Program-made: the position numbers and the translations under genes
IMG/VR virus record: IMGVR_UViG_3300005294_000074
Location: 1-23,734 of that record
DNA from: a virus
Length of the DNA: 23,734 bases
Direction: 5' to 3' (one strand)
Notes under the pieces: generated by a model
Seen by the model: only the letters and a program-made list of their open reading frames with translations
What the model was told of the DNA's origin: nothing
Database searches by the model: none
Shown here: piece after piece, positions 6,840 to 12,081 of the stretch
How the letters are laid out: every line of letters starts with the position of its first letter
How positions within the stretch are numbered: the first letter of the stretch is position 1

Positions 6840-6981
6840 AGTTACCGTGCGCAAGTTTACGGTATGCGTGAATCGCGTCAACACTTTTGTGCGCGTCGCG
6901 TGCGATTGTCCGCAAGTTACGGGGTGCGTGAAAGTTGCCATGCGATTTGTGGTTGACGCTGGGCGCAGTTGGCGCACAATT
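6836..6981. promoter_or_regulatory. divergent promoter and operator region between the leftward operon and the AAA ATPase gene
   Basis: Leftward: TTGACG (6876-6881 on the minus strand), a 16-bp gap, TAAACT (6854-6859), then the start at 6839. Rightward: TTGACG (6953-6958), a 16-bp gap, CACAAT (6975-6980). A direct repeat beginning CGCAAGTT lies at 6850-6873 and 6911-6934, differing by one inserted base and two changes over about 23 bases. The first copy overlaps the leftward -10 element, as expected for an operator. Matches were found by eye, and the transcription starts are inferred. Confidence 0.6.
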
Positions 6982-7066
6982 CCGCGCGAACAGTCAAACA
7001 AAAGGGCGTCGGTGCGTTTGCTCTTGTCCGAGCGGGGCACCGGCGCCCAATCACCAACGGTAACTT

Positions 7067-8119
7067 ATGGAAAACACTACGGTCCCCTCCGCAGAGACGC
7101 AAGCAAACCCGTCAAGCAGCGCCACGAATTCGCCCAAGGCGTTGCACAACACGCCCGTTATACCTGGAGCGCAGTTCATGGCAACGCCGATACCCAAGCC
7201 CGTCGAACTCATCGGTGGCATTGTCGATCAGGCCAGCAAGCTCGCCATCGGCGGCGGCTCGAAGGCGCACAAGAGCTGGATATTCGCCGACCTCGCCCTG
7301 TCCATTGCCACGGGCACGGACTGGCTATGTTTCAAGACTGGCCCGGAACCGCAGCGCGTGCTCTACCTCAACTTCGAGATACCGGCCTACCACTTCCAGC
7401 GCCGGCTTGAGGCGGTCGCCGCGGCTAAGGGCATCACCGTGCCCGACGCGCTCGGCGTCTGGAACCTCCGCGGCTGCGGCATCGCCGTGGACAAGATCGA
7501 GTACGACCTGTCCCAGGCACTCAAGGCGTTCAACGCCGCCATGTTCATCACCGACCCACTCTACAAGCTGCTCGGGGACACTGACGAGAACTCCGCCAGC
7601 GAGATGGCGAAGCTGTTCAATTCGCTCGAAGCCATTGCCGTCAAGGCCAACGCAACGGCCGCCTACGCTGGCCACTTCTCGAAGGGCAACCAAGCAATGA
7701 AGCAGGCCATCGACCGGATCAGCGGCTCCGGGGTCCACGGTCGCGACCCCGACGCCATCATTAACTTTACGCCGCACAAGGAGACTGACGCCTACACCGT
7801 TGACGTTATCCTGCGCTATAACCCGCCAGTTGCGCCGTTTGTCGTGCGCTGGAAGTACCCGCTCATGGAACTGGCCCCGGACCTCGACCCCAAGACGCTA
7901 CGGGCCGGCGCCGCACGCAGGCAGTACTCCGCCAAGGAGTTAATCAACATCCTGCGGTTGCGTGGCACGATTGCGTCACGGAAGGAGTTCTGGGTCCTGG
8001 CCCACGACCGGCTCAACATGAGCGAGAGCACATTCAAGAAGCTGCTAAAGATGCTGGACACCGACCCGCAGGTGCGCCACGACGAGCCCGAAGTGTGGGC
8101 GTTCGTCGAGGCGAATTGA
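7067..8119 (+). CDS. RepA-like AAA ATPase / helicase-type replication protein (AAA_25 group)
   Basis: This gene encodes 350 residues. After an Asn/Ser-rich tail, a RecA-like domain begins at about residue 45. The P-loop GGGSKAHKS (62-70) is the variant form, with AHKS in place of GKS, seen in this phage/plasmid group. AMFITDP (158-164) is the Walker-B strand. GHFSKGN (202-208) and DRISGSGVHGRDPDA (216-230) match the sensor and arginine-finger region of the RepA/AAA_25 family, hexameric DNA helicases or primosomal ATPases. A C-terminal segment (about 285-345) contains YSAKELINILR and STFKKLLKMLD and looks like a small winged helix. The start is the ATG at 7067, with no Shine-Dalgarno in front. 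Its likely role is in phage DNA replication; the exact activity is unproven. Confidence 0.85.
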   Translation: MENTTVPSAETQANPSSSATNSPKALHNTPVIPGAQFMATPIPKPVELIGGIVDQASKLAIGGGSKAHKSWIFADLALSIATGTDWLCFKTGPEPQRVLYLNFEIPAYHFQRRLEAVAAAKGITVPDALGVWNLRGCGIAVDKIEYDLSQALKAFNAAMFITDPLYKLLGDTDENSASEMAKLFNSLEAIAVKANATAAYAGHFSKGNQAMKQAIDRISGSGVHGRDPDAIINFTPHKETDAYTVDVILRYNPPVAPFVVRWKYPLMELAPDLDPKTLRAGAARRQYSAKELINILRLRGTIASRKEFWVLAHDRLNMSESTFKKLLKMLDTDPQVRHDEPEVWAFVEAN

Positions 8120-8165
8120 GCGCGTCCACAAGCACGGCGCACGGTGGCAAAAGCGTCGGATGGCT

Positions 8166-8486
8166 TTACACTGTGCGCGGTGCCGCACGCCCGGTTTTTG
8201 CCCTATAAAGGAGATAACCACACGGTGGGGTACTCCGTCCCCCCCCGCTCGCATACAGCACCACCCGCTCGCGGGAGCCGTAGCTTCGGGGCATCGGGGA
8301 CTTAAAGCGCGAACTGCGATGCGCTCGCCCACGCTCCCAGCACCCCGCACAAACCGTGTCGCCGCTCAGCACCACGTAGCCGCACCCGGCGCAGTCCATG
8401 AGCACCATCGAGCGCAGCACGGGTAGGCGCGTCGCCGCGTTCCACGTAGAACGCTGCCGCTCGGTCGCTGGAAGCTGAGTCTTCAT
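8166..8486 (-). CDS. small zinc-ribbon-like protein (uncertain boundaries)
   Basis: This is a 106-residue reading frame. The central part, MDCAGCGYVVLSGDTVCAGC, has two CxxC pairs about 13 residues apart, the mark of a small zinc ribbon. It is followed by a basic segment (WERGRAHRSSRFKS). The last 40 residues are Arg/Gly/Ser-rich and less protein-like, so the frame may not be fully used. No Shine-Dalgarno is visible, but its ATG at 8486 overlaps the stop of a short frame just upstream (8483-8671) as ATGA. It is the only leftward gene in this part of the rightward block. Confidence 0.45.
   Translation of the reverse strand: MKTQLPATERQRSTWNAATRLPVLRSMVLMDCAGCGYVVLSGDTVCAGCWERGRAHRSSRFKSPMPRSYGSRERVVLYASGGGRSTPPCGYLLYRAKTGRAAPRTV
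8173..8199 (+). terminator. weak candidate terminator after the ATPase gene
   Basis: A stem GTGCG (8173-8177) and CGCAC (8184-8188) with a six-base loop is followed, after GCCCGG, by five T residues at 8195-8199. The short stem and the gap before the T-run make it a weak candidate. The same stretch holds an 11-base segment complementary to the leaders of two downstream genes. Confidence 0.3.
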
Positions 8487-8546
8487 TCACGGCGCAAGGG
8501 TAGCACGTAGCGAACGACGCTCAAGGCGGGAAAACGCCCTATAAGC

Positions 8547-8576
8547 CATCCTGGAGCATCCTGGGGCATTCTGGGG
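8547..8576. repeat. three tandem imperfect 10-bp repeats
   Basis: CATCCTGGAG, CATCCTGGGG and CATTCTGGGG follow each other without gaps (8547-8556, 8557-8566, 8567-8576). They lie in the non-coding part between the ATPase gene and the rightward promoter at 8621, about 30 bases before the 21-bp palindrome. They may be binding sites or iterons, but could also be chance or slippage. Confidence 0.6.
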
Positions 8577-8605
8577 AGCCGTTGAACCGTCGCCACCGCG
8601 CACAC

Positions 8606-8626
8606 TGTCAACGATGCCAGTTGACA
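8606..8626. promoter_or_regulatory. 21-bp palindrome, copy 1 (candidate operator)
   Basis: TGTCAAC, seven bases, then GTTGACA gives a perfect inverted repeat of seven bases per arm. The right arm contains the TTGACA -35 element of the promoter at 8621-8649. An identical pair of arms with the same 7-base spacing occurs at 10506-10526. It sits upstream of the small-gene cluster. A repressor bound here would block RNA polymerase; the binding protein is not known. Confidence 0.65.
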
Positions 8627-8649
8627 AGGTGCCGGGGTGCGTGTATTGT
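8621..8649 (+). promoter_or_regulatory. sigma70-type promoter for the accessory genes
   Basis: TTGACA (8621-8626) is followed by exactly 17 bases and TATTGT (8644-8649), a near-consensus housekeeping promoter. Transcription would start near 8656, giving a leader of about 200 bases to the ATG at 8855. The TTGACA lies in the right arm of a palindrome, so the promoter is probably regulated. Confidence 0.7.
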
Positions 8650-8822
8650 GCCCGTGCGATGCGAGATACATTGCACAACTACAACAGCAACAGGGGGCTG
8701 GCCAGCTTGTTCACGGCCTGCGCACGCGCTCAACGCGGTACAAGGCTTGCCTCAAGCCATGCCTCCACCAACTTTGCCGCCGCTCTGCGCCGTCGCTGCC
8801 CATCTTGGCCAGCTATCTCCGG

Positions 8823-8857
8823 CGCGGGGCGTGCGGCTCTCAAGGACAAACACAATG
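8823..8857 (+). repeat. duplicated leader, copy 1
   Basis: The 15 bases CGCGGGGCGTGCGGC (8823-8837) occur identically at 9435-9449. Each is followed by 17 bases containing AAGGA and ending in CACA before the ATG (8855 and 9467). It is therefore a repeated translation-start region, not just a repeated ribosome site. Confidence 0.7.
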
Positions 8858-9409
8858 AGCACAAGAGCAATCATCGCCCGCGCCACAAAGAGCGGCTTTA
8901 AGGGCGTCTATCACCACTGGGACGGCTACCCGCAGGAACTCGGCGCCAGCCTGTTCGCGCTATACAATGGGCACTTTGCCAAGGACTTGGCGCGTATGCT
9001 GCGCTACCTGATTGACGAGCACCCGGCAGGATGGTCAACGATCAACGGCGCTGACTTCACACAGCCGCCTGGATTTGAGGAGAATGGCTTCCACACCACA
9101 GGCCCAAACTGCTACTGCCACGGCGGACGGCACGAGAAGGGCAGCAAACTCACGCACAAAACCGCCAGCGGTTGCGGCTGTGAGTGGGCTTATGTGTTCA
9201 GTGCGCCCGGTCGCGTGGCCACGCTTGAGGTTTATTCCGCCTATCACCGCGACGGCAACAAGGCTATTGGCATGTTTGGCATGGGCGATCCGAAAGCCCA
9301 ATGGCGACGGTGCGGCACAATCCAGCTTGCCGGCCCCGGTGCGCCTGACTGGGAAGCCATTGCCGAAGCAGGCACTGAAACGCAACGTCCCGTTGTCAAC
9401 TTCGCTTAA
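8855..9409 (+). CDS. conserved phage protein of the WDGYP type, unknown function
   Basis: This 184-residue protein has an N-terminus beginning MSTRAIIARA, with GVYHHWDGYPQELGASLFALY at residues about 18-37. It continues with LARMLRYLIDEHPAG and a Cys/His part including NCYCHGGRH and GCGCEWAYVF. The 'MSTRS-x-I...HWDGYP-x-x-x-G' layout is common in phage and plasmid proteins without a known function. The Cys/His-rich middle may hold a metal ion. The ATG at 8855 has AAGGA eight bases upstream. It would be the first gene of the transcript from 8621-8649. The leader just before it is repeated before the 9467 gene. Confidence 0.82.
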   Translation: MSTRAIIARATKSGFKGVYHHWDGYPQELGASLFALYNGHFAKDLARMLRYLIDEHPAGWSTINGADFTQPPGFEENGFHTTGPNCYCHGGRHEKGSKLTHKTASGCGCEWAYVFSAPGRVATLEVYSAYHRDGNKAIGMFGMGDPKAQWRRCGTIQLAGPGAPDWEAIAEAGTETQRPVVNFA

Positions 9410-9434
9410 CCCTCAATCCAAGCCGCCTTCCCTT

Positions 9435-9469
9435 CGCGGGGCGTGCGGCGCTGTAAGGAGCACACAATG
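9435..9469 (+). repeat. duplicated leader, copy 2
   Basis: This is the second copy of the leader found before the 8855 gene, with the same 15-base core and the same 17-base distance to the ATG. The downstream proteins are unrelated, so only the leader was duplicated or is conserved. Confidence 0.7.
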
Positions 9470-9637
9470 AACGCACAACCACAGACGCTAACGCTGCCTT
9501 TTACCACGCTGCGCTTGACCAACAAGCACCGCGAGCAGGGCGGCCAATGGTTCTACACTGACCGGAACCTCGCATACGCCCGCTCGCTGCTCGCCGACAT
9601 ACAACGAGAGGAACCCGGCCTTGACTGGCACCTTTGA
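9467..9637 (+). CDS. hypothetical small protein
   Basis: The encoded protein has 56 residues. TLPFTTLRLTNKHREQGGQW is followed by FYTDRNLAYARSLLADI and a short polar end. TAAGGAG precedes the ATG at 9467. It looks like a small alpha/beta protein. It lies 57 bases after the WDGYP gene, with the duplicated leader in between. No family is recognised. Confidence 0.72.
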   Translation: MNAQPQTLTLPFTTLRLTNKHREQGGQWFYTDRNLAYARSLLADIQREEPGLDWHL

Positions 9638-9740
9638 ATGCCGCGGCACCGTCGCTGACTGGCACCGATGGCAGGACGCCGCCCCGCTTGGCGTGCCCGG
9701 CACGCCGACCGCAACCGCAACCCCCAACCGCGCCCGCTGA
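9621..9740 (+). CDS. possible 39-residue protein starting at TTG
   Basis: From a TTG at 9621, preceded by GAGAGGAA at fair distance, the frame reads MTGTFECRGTVADWHRWQDA followed by a Pro/Thr-rich end, closing at 9740. It overlaps the 9467 gene by 17 bases and fills the gap to 9754. The first half looks like protein, but the rare start and small size keep this tentative. Confidence 0.33.
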   Translation: MTGTFECRGTVADWHRWQDAAPLGVPGTPTATATPNRAR

Positions 9741-9753
9741 GGCGCTTTCGACA

Positions 9754-10014
9754 ATGAACACAAACCCCAACTGCGACAACGACAAGTGCGCCTCGCCGCA
9801 TGGCGAAGTCCGCGTGCTGCCCACTGGCGGCGACGGAAACGCTATTCTGTGCCGCGCCTGCTTCGAGCACGAGTTACGTTTCCGACGCGCCCGCAACCCC
9901 GAGCTGGGGCCTGACTGCCGCTTTGCCTTGCCTTCCTGGGACTCGCTCGCCGTCTATGCGCCCGCCCGCCTTGGCGCGTCCAACGCGCCGGCCACGAGCG
10001 CCGATGACCGCTGA
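9754..10014 (+). CDS. Cys-rich conserved phage-type protein
   Basis: This 86-residue protein starts at the ATG at 9754; a longer frame from a TTG at 9634 has a low-complexity Pro/Arg start. It has NCDNDKCASPHGEVRVLPTG, then GGDGNAILCRACFEHELRF and a tail with ELGPDC and LPSWDSLAVY. The CxxxxC and CxxC pairs suggest one zinc site. The combination 'GEVR-LPTGGDGN-ILCRACF...RN-EL...LP-W' is familiar from short phage proteins without a known role. The ribosome site is weak (GAGG at long spacing). It overlaps the next gene by 11 bases. Confidence 0.75.
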   Translation: MNTNPNCDNDKCASPHGEVRVLPTGGDGNAILCRACFEHELRFRRARNPELGPDCRFALPSWDSLAVYAPARLGASNAPATSADDR

Positions 10015-10180
10015 ACCGCTCTGGCCTGCCGTTCTCGCTTGGCTCCTGCTCTTGGCTTGGGCCACGCTCGCCATTCGCGTCGATTGCGCCGCCCTTGGCG
10101 TCGTTATCCTGCTTTACGTCGCTGGCAGCGTGCCTCTTTGCCTCCAGGACCGCCGCCTCGACCGCAAACACCGCCCTTGA
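10004..10180 (+). CDS. small membrane protein with two spans
   Basis: This gene encodes 58 residues. Hydrophobic stretches are AVLAWLLLLAWATLAI (about 9-24) and ALGVVILLYVAGSVPLCL (about 30-47), joined by RVDC, with a basic end (QDRRLDRKH). This suggests a hairpin in the inner membrane with the C-terminus inside. The start overlaps the preceding gene by 11 bases. Phages use such small membrane proteins for lysis or host-envelope effects, but nothing here shows which. Confidence 0.7.
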   Translation: MTAEPLWPAVLAWLLLLAWATLAIRVDCAALGVVILLYVAGSVPLCLQDRRLDRKHRP

Positions 10181-10212
10181 CCGCCCGCCATCTCTCAGCG
10201 TAGCTTCGCGCC

Positions 10213-10524
10213 ATGCTGCCGCCGTTTGACGCATGTTCGGCCGCCGTTGCAGGCCAAGTCTCAGGCCAACGCCGTCGCGCTCGCCCGCCTCGTAAATCCG
10301 CAACCGGCCAAGCCCTTGAACTCCAGTCCGTTGCCCTCCGCGATGGCACTGCCGATTCTACCCCCGTTCACGTTCGCGCCGCTCTCATGCGTGCTTGGGT
10401 CGATCTCCAGGAGATTGTCATGGCGCTGCGGGGAGTTGGCAAGCCAAAGCCGGTAGAAGCAAAGAACTCGAACGGCGCGAAGCGAGCGAGAGAGAGCGCG
10501 TCACCTGTCAACGGGGCGAGTTGA
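10213..10524 (+). CDS. hypothetical protein, uncertain
   Basis: The frame gives 103 residues. The first 35 are Arg/Pro-rich. The middle is more protein-like (GQALELQSVALRDGTAD, HVRAALMRAWVDLQEIVMAL), and the end RGVGKPKPVEAKN is basic. No Shine-Dalgarno precedes the ATG at 10213; an internal ATG at 10387 is an alternative start. The stop codon lies inside the second 21-bp palindrome. The gene could be real or a decayed remnant. Confidence 0.45.
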   Translation: MLPPFDACSAAVAGQVSGQRRRARPPRKSATGQALELQSVALRDGTADSTPVHVRAALMRAWVDLQEIVMALRGVGKPKPVEAKNSNGAKRARESASPVNGAS

Positions 10525-10526
10525 CA
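10506..10526. promoter_or_regulatory. 21-bp palindrome, copy 2 (candidate operator)
   Basis: TGTCAAC, seven bases and GTTGACA have the same arms and spacing as at 8606-8626, although the seven central bases differ. The right arm again contains TTGACA, but no good -10 element lies 16-18 bases further on. It stands about 90 bases before the HNH gene. Both copies are followed within 20 bases by GGTGCGTG. Confidence 0.65.
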
Positions 10527-10561
10527 ACGGTGCGTGAGTGTGCGACGCGGGACGGTTCCGG

Positions 10562-10612
10562 CACACTCTCCGGCGTATGCGCATTGACACACTCTCAGGC
10601 GTGTGTTACGTG
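10562..10612 (+). promoter_or_regulatory. candidate promoter with a direct repeat before the HNH gene
   Basis: TTGACA (10584-10589) is followed by 17 bases and TACGTG (10607-10612), a poor -10 match, with the ATG of the HNH gene six bases later at 10619. If used, the transcript would start at or near the start codon. Two 15-base copies of CACACTCTC-N-GGCGT lie at 10562-10576 and 10588-10602, around the -35 element, and an inverted GAGTGTG lies upstream at about 10536. Confidence 0.45.
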
Positions 10613-10618
10613 TAGCGC

Positions 10619-11086
10619 ATGGCCTACAAATGCGGCACCTGCGGCTGGGAGGGCGAAGTCGTCGGACGGCAACGTTGCATGGCGTGTAATCGCAACCGCA
10701 CTCGGCAATGGCGCAAGGACAATCCCGACAAGCGCAAGGCGCAAAAGGCCCGCTGGCTGTCGCGTCGCATTATGCGCCAGCCGGATTACCTCGTGAAGCG
10801 TCGCCGCGAGAAAGCGGCCCGCAATCCCGCTACGGTTCGCGCTGCGTGGCAGCGCCGCATCGCGTGGCTGGCTCAAGGCACCGCAACGCAAAAAGATTTA
10901 CACGACGCCTACGCGCTATCCAACGGACGGTGCGTTTACTGCGGGCGTCGCGTGAAATGTCGGTTCAACCACAAAGACCCGCGTGGCTTCGATCATATCG
11001 TGCCACGCATCAAAGGAGGAAAACATGAACGCGGAAACATTGTCGTCGCTTGTCGGCGATGCAACGAAATCAAGTCCGGTGAGTGA
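10619..11086 (+). CDS. HNH endonuclease with N-terminal zinc finger
   Basis: This 155-residue protein has CGTCGWEGE...CMAC (residues about 5-22) as a first zinc site. A long basic helix region (RTRQWRKDNPDKRKAQKARW, about 27-75) follows and probably holds DNA. The C-terminal HNH domain has NGRCVYCGRRV, GFDHIVPRIKGG (with the DH pair), then NIVVACRRCNEIKSG, the usual His-Asn-His metal finger with its own Cys pairs. Such enzymes are free-standing homing nucleases or take part in phage packaging and host-DNA attack. The place far from packaging genes suggests a mobile or accessory role. No Shine-Dalgarno is visible before the ATG. Its last 62 bases overlap the next gene. Confidence 0.88.
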   Translation: MAYKCGTCGWEGEVVGRQRCMACNRNRTRQWRKDNPDKRKAQKARWLSRRIMRQPDYLVKRRREKAARNPATVRAAWQRRIAWLAQGTATQKDLHDAYALSNGRCVYCGRRVKCRFNHKDPRGFDHIVPRIKGGKHERGNIVVACRRCNEIKSGE

Positions 11087-11294
11087 CGCCCGTGCGCCCG
11101 CACTCGCCGCCGAGTGCGAACGGCTGCGCGCCGCGCTGCAGGCCATCGACAACATTGCGCACGACACGCCCTGCATGTCGTTGCAGGCATCGCACGAGTT
11201 TGAGCGCAACTCGGCCGCCGAAGCTCATCGCGTGGCCAGCAACCATGTCCTACTTGCCATTCGCCGCGAGGCGCGCGCCGCACTCAACCAGTAA
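11025..11294 (+). CDS. hypothetical helical protein overlapping the HNH gene
   Basis: The encoded protein has 89 residues: MNAETLSSLVGDATK, then a likely helix LAAECERLRAALQAIDNIA and a C-terminal helix (VLLAIRREARAALNQ). A near-perfect Shine-Dalgarno (AAAGGAGGAAAAC) precedes the ATG at 11025. It lies inside the HNH coding region, which overlaps this gene by 62 bases in another frame. The helix with 'ECERLRAALQAI' is a common coiled-coil segment in small phage proteins. No function is known. Confidence 0.78.
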   Translation: MNAETLSSLVGDATKSSPVSDARAPALAAECERLRAALQAIDNIAHDTPCMSLQASHEFERNSAAEAHRVASNHVLLAIRREARAALNQ

Positions 11295-11299
11295 CGCCC

Positions 11300-11440
11300 A
11301 TGCAAGACCGCATCACCTACGAAGCACGCGCCGCAGTCGGCGTTCTTGCCATGCTCGGCCTCGGCCTGCTCATGCTCGCTGCCGGCCTCGTGGTCAGCAT
11401 CGCGCCGTTCTACATCGCGGACCTGCTCGGCCTGCTATGA
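11300..11440 (+). CDS. small single-span membrane protein
   Basis: The frame encodes 46 residues. After a polar start (MQDRITYEAR) a long hydrophobic stretch runs to the end (VGVLAMLGLGLLMLAAGLVV, then IAPFYIADLLGLL). It could be one or two spans. The stop overlaps the next start as ATGA, and the start is five bases after the previous stop. No Shine-Dalgarno is evident, so it may depend on coupling. Confidence 0.65.
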   Translation: MQDRITYEARAAVGVLAMLGLGLLMLAAGLVVSIAPFYIADLLGLL

Positions 11441-11595
11441 TCGTCCTGCTCACACTCGCCGCCGTTCTGTTCGGTGGCATGTCCGCGTTCTGGTTGCTCG
11501 TCGCTATTGTGGTCTGGCTCGCTTCGACCGCAGTTCGCATCGAGGACACGATCCGCACCTTCCGACACAACTGGCGCAATCGCCCGCGCCGCTAA
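11437..11595 (+). CDS. small membrane protein with basic tail
   Basis: This gene encodes 52 residues. Hydrophobic residues 1-31 (MIVLLTLAAVLFGGMSAFW, LLVAIVVWLASTAV) suggest one or two spans, followed by RIEDTIRTFRHNWRNRPRR, a strongly basic cytoplasmic end. It is coupled to the preceding membrane protein by an ATGA overlap and is the last gene before the terminator. The pair of tiny membrane proteins could act on the envelope (for example in lysis), but there is no direct evidence. Confidence 0.68.
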   Translation: MIVLLTLAAVLFGGMSAFWLLVAIVVWLASTAVRIEDTIRTFRHNWRNRPRR

Positions 11596-11615
11596 CCTGC
11601 CCGCCCACACCGCAC

Positions 11616-11646
11616 GGCCGCCCTGCTCACGCTCGGCGGCCTTTTT
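11616..11646 (+). terminator. rho-independent terminator
   Basis: GGCCGCC (11616-11622) and GGCGGCC (11635-11641) form a perfect seven-pair GC stem with a 12-base loop, directly followed by TTTTT (11642-11646). It ends the rightward block 21 bases after the last stop. On the other strand no T-run follows, so it acts in one direction only. Confidence 0.85.
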
Positions 11647-11826
11647 GCTGCGCCGCCCTGGTGCCCAGGCCACGAACAAAGCATGCTTTCAGGACCCGCG
11701 CGCGCCGACCGTCCCCACACCCTGCCACCCGGCACCCCGCCCACGCTCGCGTGACTCCCTGTGTGAAAGCGGCAGTTTACGCGAAGTGGGCGTGTGGGCT
11801 ACGGGAAGGGCGGAAGTGGGCGAGAG
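11647..11826. other. convergent intergenic spacer
   Basis: This spacer lies between the end of the rightward block and the end of the leftward block 11827-14165. I see no gene. It contains a perfect 12-base palindrome AAAGCATGCTTT at 11678-11689. No convincing leftward terminator is visible. Confidence 0.6.
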
Positions 11827-12081
11827 CTAGTTGCGCTCGTCGGGTGAGTGTTTGCGGGCGAGGGCTTCGAGTTGGGCGGCGAGGGTGGGGTCGGAGAAGG
11901 TGGCGACGAGATCGCGGATAAGACCTTCGTCATCGCGGATGATGGAGGGGTCGTCGATGAGGTGACGGCGGGGATCGTTGGCGAGCATGGAATCGGCGTA
12001 AGCGGAGCGGAGCTTGGTGGTACGGGGGTCGTCACCGAGACGGCGGAAGGCTTCTTCGACGCATTGGCGGAAGGTTCTCAT
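11827..12081 (-). CDS. hypothetical protein
   Basis: The encoded protein has 84 residues: MRTFRQCVEEAFRRLGDDPR, then LRSAYADSMLANDPRRHLID and a C-terminal helical part (LIRDLVATFSDPTLAAQLEAL). It looks helical and soluble. The start at 12081 overlaps the previous stop as ATGA; a longer frame to 12168 is Arg/Pro-rich and rejected. It is the last gene of the leftward accessory block. No family is recognised. Confidence 0.72.
   Translation of the reverse strand: MRTFRQCVEEAFRRLGDDPRTTKLRSAYADSMLANDPRRHLIDDPSIIRDDEGLIRDLVATFSDPTLAAQLEALARKHSPDERN

Larger units (their letters stand above)
8120..8854 (+). other. long intergenic stretch with regulatory content, no confident rightward gene
   Basis: Apart from the leftward zinc-ribbon frame, I see no confident gene here. 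It contains the weak terminator, three tandem decamers, the palindrome and promoter, and a leader of about 200 bases. A short frame from the ATG at 8659, three bases after the likely transcription start, runs to 8901 in another phase than the gene at 8855. Its translation would be leaderless and is not supported by other evidence. A run of eight C lies near 8241-8248. Confidence 0.5.

Noticed and set aside
8160-8426. Plus-strand frame of 88 residues after the ATPase gene
   Set aside because: No ribosome site, low-complexity composition, and it opposes the zinc-ribbon frame which has a motif.
8547-8576. CRISPR array
   Set aside because: Three adjoining 10-base units without spacers are not a CRISPR array, and no array or cas gene is seen. 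The exonuclease is Cas4-like only as a phage recombination nuclease.
8487-8678. Minus-strand frames 8483-8671 and 8487-8678 upstream of the zinc-ribbon gene
   Set aside because: They cross the palindrome, promoter and decamer repeats and lack ribosome sites; only the ATGA contact of the first with 8486 speaks for it, which is not enough.
11300-11595. Toxin-antitoxin or holin pair
   Set aside because: The two tiny membrane proteins have no recognisable toxin, antitoxin or holin signature and no endolysin gene is nearby, so no function is assigned.
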